Positions 1-12,800 of a stretch of DNA of 64,000 nt are shown in pieces (position 1 is the stretch's first letter; each line of letters opens with the position of its first letter). Below the pieces are notes generated by a model, which was given only the letters and a program-made list of their open reading frames with translations, ran no database searches and was not told the origin of the DNA. Source of the DNA: Rotaria sp. Silwood1. Its lineage: Eukaryota > Rotifera > Eurotatoria > Philodinida > Philodinidae. The stretch is taken from the NCBI GenBank assembly GCA_905250075.1, contig CAJNOP010000314.1:1-64000 (forward strand), in the 5' to 3' direction. A program made the position numbers and the translations under genes.

Positions 1-1325
1 GTTCCTCTATCTAAATCGAAGGTCAAAATCAAAATTTCATTTAGATGGCAGGTCACTTTCATGCATTCTTTTGCATGTTTCTCAAAGATAATGAGTTTTA
101 AAAGGATTTCGTCGTATGCAATGTTAGAGAAAAAGACGTGCCCTCGTCTTCTCTTTCGATTGGCGAAAACCGCAGATTTCTAGCTGCTTGCGTTCTCAAG
201 TTATTCAAAAAACAGTGGAACACATTCTATTTTGAAATGGATAATAATTAAACTGAGAAAAAAAACTGAATCGTATTGGAATTGCTGGAGCTTTTAACAT
301 TTAATCACTTCATCATTTTTATGAAATTAAATGACATCAACTTGAAAGAGAACGAGGAATAAAAGCTTGGATGAAGAATTCATATGGAATAAAAGTTCTG
401 TTACTTGGTGCTGTAGTTGAACATACACAAGCTCTTCTCCTCCTCGTGGAAAAAATTAGTTTATAAGCTATTGGTAGAACTACTTAGCATTTCACAATTG
501 AAATTACTAAGCAGAGTTTATAAATATCGCATAGAAGAGAACCTTATTGAATCTTTCAAAATACAAACAGAAATTGAATATGACTTAATCAAAGTTAAAG
601 ATGAGTCAGAGAAGAGAAAGATGGGTATGGATGTGAATCTTCTTCTCATCAATAGTCTTACCAACACTCACACGCACAAACCCTACGCCAATATCCCAAA
701 ATATATTTTTGATTCACTTACCATGTTGTACTTTTGTTCGCAGTACTGTGTCGGTACACGCTTACGATTTTCGGATTCAGCTATAAACAATTGCAGAGAG
801 TGTTTTCCTTGAAGAACTCCTAAAAGGATGAGTTGAGGTGGTTATATCTTTAAATTATTAATTTGAAAACTATTCAAAATATAGAATAGCTCCAAATATT
901 TCGAACGAAACTTAGTAACTACCAATCATTTTCAATGCTTACATATTTCATTAGCTAATTTATGAAAACCTTCTGATGTATCATATTATGCGATTAAATA
1001 ATAATTTCATTTGTCTTTTTTTTTCATATGTGCTACTATATTATTTACAAGAAGAAATCAGAGTAACGAAATTCAGAAAAAAGAAAAGAAGAAATAATTT
1101 CTAATAGAATCAATTTAATTTCTTTTTGTGTTTTTTTTTTGATCTTCTATAGATTGCAGTTTTTTTGTGTTGTTGAGCAAAATAGTTTGCACATTAAAAT
1201 ACTTTAATACATACATGAGTATGAAAAAAAACAAAACAAAAGAAAGAAAAGAAAAAGATAGGCAACATTTTGAAAAATGAAAAAAGTAAATAAAAGAAAG
1301 AAAAGAAAAGAAAAGAAAATATTTT
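1..1325. other. Gene-free AT-rich flank
   Basis: I see no supportable gene here. The open frames on both strands are short, lack splice-linked continuation and have compositions typical of non-coding DNA: the frame near 417-812 opens with TTG, and the one near 1115-1339 is a run of Phe/Lys from A/T tracts. The stretch lies downstream of the stop codon of the minus-strand zinc-finger gene and probably includes its 3' untranslated region. Confidence 0.5.
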
Positions 1326-4300
1326 TTAGTCAAGAACAATAATACTCGGCATTTTTGTTGTAGATATTTTCGATTTTACAGATGTAACTGAATTATTATT
1401 TCTATCAATTATTGTTGGTAATGATGGATGATTTGATGATAGACATGTAGGTTTTGGCATAACAGTACGAAGTGGAACAAGTTCTAAAAGATATGATATT
1501 TCATTTTTAAACAGAATTCTTGTTATCTTTTACTTGAAGGTGATGATTGAGTTGTGTTAACTTTTTTCTGAACTTTTGGATTGGGATTATTTAATAGTGA
1601 TGACACATCTGAGAAACATATAAATTTTTTTCTTGTTTTTAAAATTTGAAAATTCGTTACTTACTAAGATTTCCTTTTAAATATCGATGAGTATTATCTT
1701 GTGTATTAGGTAATTTATCAATTTTCGTTTGTGTAAATATGGAATCACCATTTGTTAACGATGAATGTAATGAAGAAATTATTGATTGATCATTATGATT
1801 TCTGTCTGCAGATGATAATATAAATATATGTTTACGACTTTGACGTAAAACATGTTCACTTTCATACAATTGATCTTGTTCTTTATATTGATCATATTTA
1901 TTATTTAATTTTAATGAATTAGTTAAAATATCTAAATTGTCAGTAGAAAATATTGAACTAAGAACATGATTTGGTAATGTACATAGAGGCGATGATTGAT
2001 CACTAAAATTAAATTTAAGTTCTTATTTTTTTTTTATACAATCTTTTCTATATTGTTGATTCGAGTGTAAATATTTAAAAGTTTTAATTATTACTAAAAC
2101 GTATTAATCGATCGACTTTATTAGATGGATGATTTGGTAAAAGATGGTATGCTTGCAGGAATGCACAATAAAATCATTGGCATATTTTTAAAGAAAACAT
2201 AAGTTTTCATTAAAGTTGTAGAAATGACAAAGGCTGTCTTATCAAAGTTTTTTTGTCATTTAATATTAAAAGATATTCAATTATCAAAGGTATATCCTTG
2301 AGAAGTTTTTTATTATTTTATCTTCTGTCAATGGTGTAATCAGTGTTAGATTTGTACGATTACTAAAGACATAACATGCTGCTATTAATAGATGTTCTAA
2401 CACATACGTATCTTTACAGTTATTTTTTCGTCCTTGAAATTTTTCTTTTCTTCTCGGTCTGTTTCTCTCTTTGCACTTGTACCTTTTAATATATTTTTAA
2501 AAACTACTTTCAACAAATATTTAAAATTTTTCGCCGTACTAAAAGTTTTTTTTTCAAAACAAATTCTTTGTTTAATAATTGCATTTTTTTTTTTCGTTTC
2601 TAATGCTAACCTGTTATCTTCACTATCAATAATGTGATTAACAATTGTACGTAAACAATTAGCAATTTCATCAATAAATTGTATCTGATTAAATTTTGTT
2701 AAAAATTTTCTTCGTTTTAATATATCTTGTGTATGACACATTTGTCGTATAGTATGTTCTCGACATATATTATATTCTACTGTTAATGAATGTAAACGAT
2801 ATGTTTTTTTCATTAAATAACATCGTCGATGTTTCATTATCACATATGTTTGATTTGATTTTTCTTTCCCTTTTGAATTGATTAATGATTGATGATTTAT
2901 ATCAGATTTATCTGATAAAACTAAAATATCATTATCATCTTCATTAAATAAATCTTTTTGTTTAGAGACTTTTTTCTTTGATATTTTATTTGTATGTTGA
3001 TCATTAAGTATTGCTGATGATATTATTAATCGTTGATCATTATTATTATTATTATTATTATTTGTTTTGTTTGTTTTTGTTAATGATGAATCCATACATA
3101 AAGCAAATGTACCATCAGAACAACGTGTTACATAAAGTAGATCATAAGATTTTGGAGTTACAGAATCATTTGTATTTTCATGTACATTTACAATATGTTT
3201 TTCAAACATATGTTGAGTGAGATTATAATGTGAATATGTATAAAATGAACATTGATCACAGAAAAACATATGTGTAAATAGATGTTGAAGTAAAGTTGAA
3301 CTTAAAATAGAAATATGTATTATTCTATAGAATATTTTACAAAATTATTATTAAAATTTACCTTGTGACACTTTTAAATTTACATATATTACATTGATAA
3401 TATTTAGAATCATGAAAAGCTGAAAATAAACCTGTACCATTAAGTATTTGTCGGCGTATAGTTGGTGTAGAATTATTTATTGAAGCAGTTGTCATGATTG
3501 TTGTAGCAGTAGCAGATGATGATCGTGAAGTTTTTTGTGTTTGTGGAATTATTGGCTGTTCAGGTTGCCGACGTACAGATAATGGAGGTGAAGTCTAAAT
3601 ATATGAAATAGAAAAATCGTCAATATTTTATTGTATTTTGTTTTACGAGTTCATACGCATTATTAACTAAAATCTATAAAAATCAAAACAATGGTACAAG
3701 AGCGCTCCTTCCTTTAGTTATATTTTTCGATTTTTTTTTTCTCAGTAGAAAATACCCAAAACATCAACCGATAGCAATTTTAACACATGTTTTGTGACCA
3801 TGATGTCCGTTCTCTAAATTCTCGACCAACGACTGATTCTAAATATATTTCAGTTAAAAAAGAAAAAGTAGATTGTATTTCAAAATAAAAACATAAATGT
3901 ATATCAATGTCAGTTTCATGATCTAAGGAATAGCTTGATAAACATCTTTAATCATGCATGCTAATAGTAGAGAAACAACATAGTAGACTTAAAACATTCA
4001 TCACAGATACTTTTTTCAGTCATAGTTAGAAGGATATCTCACAATAGATCTATCGTAATTTATACCATATATACAACTGAATTTATTCGTTTTATGAAAT
4101 ATGATCTAAAAAGAATGTTAAAGTATGAGGTAAATATTTGGATCCTCCACAGATGCCTTAGCAACGGGCTTATCACAGATGTGACAGATATCCTTAACCC
4201 TGTGACGGCAAACTTATTTTGCTTGAGTTAAAGATGCAATGTTTCTACTATATTTCGACCTTGCTCTCTATTCAAATTTTGAAAACATAAATTGACAAAC

Positions 4301-5489
4301 TTCGCTGTGATAAATATTATTGCAAGATTTGTTCGATAGATGTTCTGTTACTTTTCTTGGACACTCACAGTAATATATTGCAATTAATATCTTGTATTAA
4401 CAGTAGATGAAAATTCATAAATGGAAACATTTTCTCCCTTTTATAAAATCAGCATATCCATCGTGTTTTACATTTTAATCTATCTGACAGCTTGTTTCTA
4501 TGTGATCGAAACTAAACAGATATTAATTTCATATTTTTGATGGGAATGTTTATTCCTGTGTCATAAATTTTATGTTAAATAATAGCCTGATTAATACAGT
4601 CTATTTTTGACATAAGAAAGCAATAAAAATTGACAAGAATGACTCTACTTGTTTTTTATGACTTTTTAATTCATATCTGACATGAATAGGAAAAAAAGAA
4701 AAGAAAGAAAAATAATCTTTAAGATGTATATAAATGATAAAAACTAAATGAACTATCTTATAAAGATTATTATTTTTCTTAATATACAACAAACAAAAAA
4801 GAACTTAATCTTACAGATTGTGTATATGAAATTCGAGAATTTTTCACTGGTCGACCACGTTGTACATTTGGTCGAAAAAATGATGTTGTTGGTTTAGAGA
4901 AAGGTAATGAAGCAAGTGCTGTTGATGATGGTTGTTGTACTGGAATAGTAATTGGTTTTCTTGGTTGTTGAATAAATTGATGATTTGAATTTGTATCATC
5001 TACTCTATCGTTTGAACGTTGTACTATATTGTTCATATTTGAAGTTGATTTAGTAGAACTTCTTGATATTGTTTGAATAGGATGATTTGAAGATATTTTA
5101 GTTGGTAACAATGGTGGTGGCGGTGGTTGAATAGTCCAATCGAAAGAACAAAAAGCAGGTGGATCAGGTTCTTCAATAATATATTCATCTGGATCAAGTA
5201 AAATTGGTTCAGGATCTAGATCTGAATCAATAAAATTTCTTGATGTTTGTTGTTGATTATGATCATTTCGTTGACGTTTGGACCAATTTACAATAGATGG
5301 ATTAATACGAACATTTGTATTTGTTACTTTTCGTTTTTTACGTGATATATTCATATCATTCGAAGATGATGTTTTCATTAACGACATATTTGTTTCGACA
5401 TATGAATTTTGTCTATGATAATTGTTATCATCATCATCATCATCATCGTCTCCTAAGTATAGCACAGGTGGTGAAGATGAAGAATCCAT
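1326..5489 (-). CDS. C2H2 zinc-finger protein with SUMO-interaction-like motifs
   Basis: Predicted nuclear protein of about 815 residues. Exons read from the 5' end: 5489-4815, 3594-3362, 3300-2408, 2151-2095, 2021-1665, 1608-1534, 1483-1326. The junctions around 2408-2021 are uncertain; an alternative acceptor at 2002 breaks phase with the small exon. Two adjacent C2H2 units are assembled across the second intron: the first starts CNICKFKS and the second CDQCSFYTYS, with HLFTH and HMFEKH as their histidine ends. The chain is otherwise Ser/Asn/Gln-rich and low-complexity. Hydrophobic-acidic motifs resembling SUMO-interaction motifs occur at the N-terminus (VLYL followed by eight Asp), in exon 1 (ILLDPDE), in exon 3 (DILVLSD) and as the last residues (IIVLD). 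I do not recognise a named orthologue. Binding nucleic acid and SUMO is an inference from these motifs. Confidence 0.72.
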
Positions 5490-6817
5490 CTATAATAAAC
5501 ATCAATATAGTTTATTTAACATATAATTATTTATTGAATATTCTGTTTTAATAAGTAAATAATAAAAAACAATCAAAATAAAATAAAATGAAATCAATCA
5601 ACCATCGTTACTTTTTTTCTTTCAAGCGCTACAAGCATATGCGAAAAGATGTAACACATAGCGCTAGTAAAGAAATTTTATAATTGGTTAATTGATTATA
5701 TGTGTGCACATATTTTATTTTCAACACACTTCGACATTTTCAATTTAGAAAAAAAAAATTTTTTTTTTTTTTTTGAGTAAAAAACAAATGTTTCATTATG
5801 AAGGGTGTGTCTAGGTAGCAAAATAGAAGTTATATATTGATAAATAATTTAATTTGTAATAATAGTTACATACGAATATTTAATTTTATAATTGTTTGCA
5901 TTTATTATCAATTAAGAACGTTGGTATTTCGTATTAATTAATTTAACTTGTTTTCTTTTGAATTATTTCAAAGTATAATATAACTTAAAAAGACAGGAAT
6001 TAATAAAGATATGTCAGTAGTTTTCAGTTAAGATTAGTGAAATGTTTGAAATAAGATTGATTAATATTTGCGAAGGATAAACATTTGTCTCTAGGTGAAA
6101 GCTTTTTTAAGAAAAAAGTCAAGGATTTGAATTTTTTCTTTTTCTCTTCAGAAGATTTCATTGTGGTAAGTGTTGATATATGTATAAAATTGACATAGAA
6201 TGTAATATTACAGAAGAGTCGATGATTCTGAATTCGAATCATGAGATAGAAAGTAATGATTTATGAAAAAAACTCATCAATGAAATTGATCAAATATTTT
6301 CAATATTTCTTTCAATACAATTCGTCAATTATACATTTAATGATATATCTCTAATAACTCAATCTAGTAAGATAAATATCTGAAATTTTACTATTTGATT
6401 GAAATCATACATTTGATGAACATTAACATTATGTAAAATAAAAAGAACTGAATGGTGTTTAGCAAGTTAATTTCACAATGACAAATATACATATTGTTGA
6501 TCTCTTAGATGATTAAATCTTCTAAGAAGAAGTATGGTCACAATATTTTTTTTTAGTTGTAGACATAGTTTATTATATTTATTAAGTAGTTGTCACTTGA
6601 GTGTACATTAGTAACAACGAATCTATGTTCACTCATAAAAACCTGTTTTCTTTTTTTTACCTTACCATAGAAACAAAAGAAAAAACAATGCATTTGCAAA
6701 AAGAGATATTTTGTCGTAATGACATATTTCAAAACAGTTGATTTGTTACTTTTTTTATAAGTATTGAATCTGTTTCATTTAAGAGAAAAGTTGGTTTGTC
6801 TTTTTGGTCATATACAA
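5490..6817. other. Divergent intergenic region
   Basis: This lies between the start codons of the minus-strand zinc-finger gene and the plus-strand EF-hand gene, so it should hold both promoters. It is AT-rich, with an A-then-T homopolymer tract at about 5750-5775. I see no clear TATA box, RNA gene or coding frame. Confidence 0.5.
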
Positions 6818-9800
6818 ATGGCAACTTCAGTATCGGCTTCTTATTCTGCCGGTGATATATGTCACGAAAAATTTCGACGATCAGTTCATCCTCATCAGAG
6901 TATTCCTCTATTACGTCGTGAACGAACAGTTATTGGTGAAGAATTTAATCGAAATCAGCAATTAAAACCAATCTATTCACATGAATCACCAGTCAGATCG
7001 TCAGCATTTTCTGGAGGTATGAATGATTATTTTATTTTCTTTGGTGAAAATAAAATTTGTTTTATATAGAAAAACAATATGATCGCCGTCAAATACCAAC
7101 AAAAGTTCGTTCAGCAAAATCAGACGAAGTACAAAATCTTTTCCTTTGTTTTACACATGATTTGATTTTTATTTCATATAAAGATCTTTCATTTAATCGA
7201 TCGAAAATTACAAACAGGTGTTCATGGTGTACGTCATATGTTTCGTTCGAATGATCCGAATCAAGAAGGAAAATTATCTAAGTAAACAAACAAATTTTAA
7301 GATCGATGTAATATTTTTTTTTTTTTTTTTTTTTTATTAATTATATATTAGAGAAGCATTTCGACGAGTATTAATGCAATTGTGTGGTTATATCAATGCT
7401 GAAGAATGGGAAAAAGTATGTAAAATGTAAGTTTATTGCTTTTTCTTTTATGATGAAAATTTTGATTTAATTTTCTAATAATGATCAAAATTTAGGTTTC
7501 ATATGAACGAACGTGATGATACTATAACATTTCAAGAATTTCTTTCATATTTTCCGGATAATGAGGTTAGAAAATCATATTATATTATTTATTAATTTGT
7601 TTGGTTTTTTTTCTTTTTAGAAAGTTAAGCGTGAATTATCATTAGCTCAAATAGATCGTCGTAGTTCTTCATTATTAACCTTAAGTCAAAATGCAGCTTC
7701 TTCTCAACAATCATATCATAAACATAATTTGCCTAAACTTACTGCTAATTATTGTTTTTCATTAATGAAAGCACGATGTCGAGATCCGTAAGTGCTGGCA
7801 CTTTTCTTTACTGCTTACGAAGGAAGGTATTAGAATGAGAATTTTTATCTAGCTTTTGACTATTGAGTTATAAGAAAATCCTGAAAAAACGACTCAAGAA
7901 AATTTTTTAAACGAAACAAACCTCATATGGAATTTGTTCAAGGCATGTCACAAAATTTTATTAAATATATTGAAAGATACAGTAAAGTTTTTTATAAAGT
8001 CTATCGCAAGAAAAATGGATATTTTTCTAATTTTCACGTTTTCAACGCAAAATGATCTTCGATCATACCTGTGCTCTTTTTTTTACCGAACTAATAAAAG
8101 AATAGAAAATCAATGAAGATATTTTGATTTTTCCAATATTAATTTTATCTTTAGATCATTTACACCAAATGATTATTTACCATATGATTGTTTAAATGAT
8201 GGTGTTATTATACGTGAGCATTTGAAAAAAATTTTAGAAAATTTTCAATTAGATGATATTATTGATAATGAACATGAATTTGAAAAATTATGGTCTAAAT
8301 TCGATCTTAACAATTCTGGTACGGTACGAACAAATGTATTTCTTCGTTTATTAAATTATCGTGTTAATCTTGCTGATGAAATTGATGCTAATATTCAACG
8401 ATTAGTATCACGTTCAGGTGCAGCTGGAATTGTTGATCGACGAGTTTCAACATCAACTGTCATAAGTGGATCATCACCATCAAGAAAACAACGACAATTA
8501 TTAACAAATAGAAATCGAGAATGTAATGAAAATGATAGACAATTTAAACATAGTGCACCACCACCAACAGCCTTAGGTGAATCATTAGATGAAACAATAA
8601 GAACTTCAAATGAACAGTGTATTAATGATGATGATGAAAATTCGAATAAAATTTCATCATCTATTAATTTATCGACAAGAGAATTAAGTACAAAATTTCG
8701 TACATTGGTACAACAACATAGAAAAATGATTAAACAATTACATGAAACTGATGAATTTTTACCATTTCTTGATCGAAAAGTAAATAGATTTATTTTAAAT
8801 TGTTTGATATCAAATATGAAAGATTCATGATAGACTTCGTTATCTTTATGTGATTATTCATATATCAAATTCAATGAACTACAGATATTTCGAAGTATTC
8901 TTCGGAGGTTATCGTTTTTTGACCTTTCTATCCAGATTTATAGAGCTCTGAATTCCAGTACCCCGACTTTAAAGTCGAATCTTTACCCATTTCTGTTTTA
9001 AAGAAAAGGAAACCGAGATTTTTGCAAAAGATTAAAGTCACTTATGAGCTATAGCTTAAAGTATCTCTACAAAAACTTTTAGTTCAGTGAGAAAAAGTTA
9101 GATGGAGGCCAAAAGCAGATCCAATGTGTTCGTTTGAAAAACCCTATGTAAGATAAAAATTTGGGTGTGCGTTGGTAGATACAAAAATAAATGTTATTTT
9201 TTATGCATATTATAATCAGTTTAGGTAGATAATAAATAGTAAGAAATCCCACAAATCTGTTTGAATGGTAGCGACTCCTTTCCGAATGTTAAAATCGATT
9301 GTTTTTTACTTTTGCTTTTTCATCACTAATATTACTTTGAAGTATTATACACCAAATGTCATGTAAATAAAAGTTTTTCGTTATTAGTTAATACTTGTAT
9401 TAAAAACAACTCTGAAAATCCCTAATAGAAAAACTGGCACTACGATTATTCTGTGTATGTAAAATTCTGTCTGATTGTAATGATTATTTCTCACTCCAAC
9501 GTTGCTGAGAGAGCACGAACCATGGATCTCTAAAATCTCTGAACATGATCTATTTTCGATTACTTTAGTTGGAGAAAAAAGTCCTGATGCATAGAGGAGA
9601 CATTATTTTTCTCCAAATCTATTGTTACACGATCAAATGCTTTTAGGATTTTATTAGAAAACTATTGAGTACCTACAGATGAAAAAATCAATGAAATTAA
9701 ATGCGAATAGCTGAAGAGATTCCTCTGTTAGTTGTATCTAATTTAAATATAGAATATTTTAAGTGTTATTAATTAATATTTTTAGGTAAATGAAGGTTAT

Positions 9801-12800
9801 TTCTGTTTGAAAACCGTTTTTGCATATTTGGACTCAAATCAAACAAATTTCATAAGTAAACAACAACTTATTGCTGCCCTCAATCAATTTGATATTCCAC
9901 TTTCACTTGATAATATCGATCAATTTTTACAAAAGTATATACAGAAAAAAAAACAAAGTCAACAACAACAAATATTAAACAATATGTTTTTTTCTATTGA
10001 TAATTTCTGTTTAGACATCATTGTACAACATCAAAAACTATCAATAATGAAAATATGATTGATTATAATGCATTTTTAAAATATTTTCAAGATCGATCAG
10101 AATCAAGTTTTCTTGCTCATAGCCTTAATATATTTACTAAAGAAAAGTAAAAAAAAAAACAGAAAGCTTGGTGTCATTAATCGAAATATGTGTTTTTTTT
10201 TTAAAGATCAATTACACCAAAATCAGATTTTAGTAATATTGAAAATGGTATTATCGATTTATTACATCATGGTTTTCTTTCTCTAACGGCTGCATTCAAG
10301 TTTGTTATGAGAAAAATGATTTATGTTGTTGTATAAAATTTTTATTTTCTTAAAGATATATTTCAAATGATATTGATGATTTATGTCCAGAAAGAGAATT
10401 ATTTATTATATTAAAAAAAGAACTTGGTATTGCTGATAATTATCGATTTACTGAAAAACAAAAGAATGAAGTTTATAATTTATTAAATTGTACTGATACA
10501 ATGAAACAAAAACGACAATTACCATATAAACGTTTGTTATATTTTCTTAGTAAAATGTTAGTTTTAATATTTTATTTCAAGATTTGATTTGATTATATTT
10601 CATTTTTGCTGCAGGACAATACCAATTAATAAAGAACGATATATTGAAAAAAAGGAAGAAAAATCCATTGAAAAAAAAGAAGAAAAATCCATTGAAAAAA
10701 AAGAAGAAAAATNNNNNNNNNNCATTGAAAAAAAAGAAGAAAAATCCATTGAAAAAAAAGAAGAAAAATTCATTGAAAAAAAAGAAGAACCAAAACCATT
10801 AATATCAATAAGAAAATTATCTTATGTAAATAAAAATAATTCATTTTGTTTTATTTTTTTCGTTTTGGTTTATAAATTTAGATTGAAAAAATCTTAAATG
10901 ATCTAATTCGTTTACGTATGCATACATTTACTAAAGTATTTTCTCGTATTGATCAACCACGAACAGATAAAATTAATAAAGAACAATTTTATGAAGTTCT
11001 TCAACAGTAAAATTTAAAAAAGAAACTTTTTTTTTTTTTTATTTGGAAGAATTTTGTTTTTTAATAGAATGGATACAGATTTAACACAATCGGAAGTAAA
11101 TATGATATGGTCATCAAGTGGATTTCATATGGATAAAAGTGTTCCATTTGCCAATTTAATTCGACAATTAATTATGTTTAATCGAGATGATAATCAAGCC
11201 ACGCTTAATCAAAGTAGGATGTCGATTGTAAAAAGTTTTTTTATCATGATTGGATAGAGCTCACCGAATCATCTTTAAAAGGTTTGCTTCGACCACGTAT
11301 CAAATCTCTGTAGTCTCGATATTTATCCGAATTTTATTTTTTTAATACGATAGAAAGAAGCCACAAAAACAGATTTTTAAGATCAAAAATTTAGTTCTTT
11401 TAGAGCTGAATATCATATTGAGAATCAGCATAAGACTATCGAATAGCATACTTAATACTCGAAACTAATTTTTGTTGAATTTCGATCCTTACACTCATTC
11501 ACTAGGGATACCATGGTGATGGTAAACCACCAATGGCACTGTTGCATTCCTACAGAATAAAATTTGATAATTGGCATTAGTAAACGATGTAGTGATGGAC
11601 AAGAAAAGAAACCTTTTATTATCGATCAATTAAGTTTCATCGTGAAAAGCCTATTTTTCGAAAATAATGTTTTTTTGTAGAAAGTTTGAGTGAAAGTGTT
11701 TGAAATTGCTCGACTTCAAAACGTGTATCATCAAAGTTTATAAAAGAGCATTATTTTCACACTACAGGTCACTTCTGACTGAAAAATGCAGCTCACAAAG
11801 TTCTGTTTCTGGTTACTTGACTAGAAATCGACCGGTGTATGGCTACCCGTCACTGTTATATTCAAATAATCTTATCTGTGGTTTGTCTAAGGTAGAAATT
11901 TGACGAAAAACGATTCTGAGTATTAAATATACTATTCGATGCAGATTTTTGTGCTGATTCTGACGATATTTTTCTAAATACGAACCTGTTTTTAGGCCGT
12001 TTTTGCTATCATATCAAAGTTTCTCAATAATCAAACAATCTCTTTTGAACTACATGATGAGTACAATCAAAAAATAAAATTCAGATAAATATTTAGTCTA
12101 ACAAGACTTCATGGGTTTAGCAAAAGCTATTCTTACTGTTTTAAACCGAAGTTTCACGATAAAAACATCGTCCGAATATGCCGAAAAAATCATTTTAATA
12201 AGTAACTCAACAAGTTCTATCCAAGCATGAAAGAAAAAACTGCCAAAAAAAATGTTGCTCAAACTTTGAATTGTTGGCACCTTATATTATATAAATAGTT
12301 TCATTAGAATCTCTTATTTATATTTATATTTAGCACAACGTTCTCGATCAACACATGATCATCAGATTCCATCAACAGCAAGATCAATAATATCATCATC
12401 AGGAAGAGCTATATCATCATCAGGACGAATAACTGATATATCGAACAATAGTCAATCAATAGATTATCATGAAATATATAATCGTATTCTTCCATATGTA
12501 AGATATTAAAGATAATTTTTTAGAGTTTTATGTGTCATTTTATGTTGTAATTCCATATGCTCTTCACTTATATTTGACTTGAGAAGAATTTTAGATAATA
12601 GCAAAGTGTAATGAACCATAATTTTGGTAAATCCGATCTCAACCCAACAAAACTATTTCAGAATTTATTTGTATTAAACCTACAAGATTCTGAAGTATTC
12701 GTTTCTTAATTTGTAAGATAATTCACTGAAAAATCATAAAAAAATATTTAAATACAATCTTCATACATCTCTGTTAACTATTAATGAATGTGAACACATG

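Noticed and set aside
417-812. 131-codon open frame
   Set aside because: It opens with TTG, has no splice-linked partner and shows no family resemblance; the sequence around it looks non-coding.
6764-6817. Upstream extension of the EF-hand protein
   Set aside because: The frame is open but begins with TTG; the first in-frame ATG at 6818 is a better eukaryotic start.
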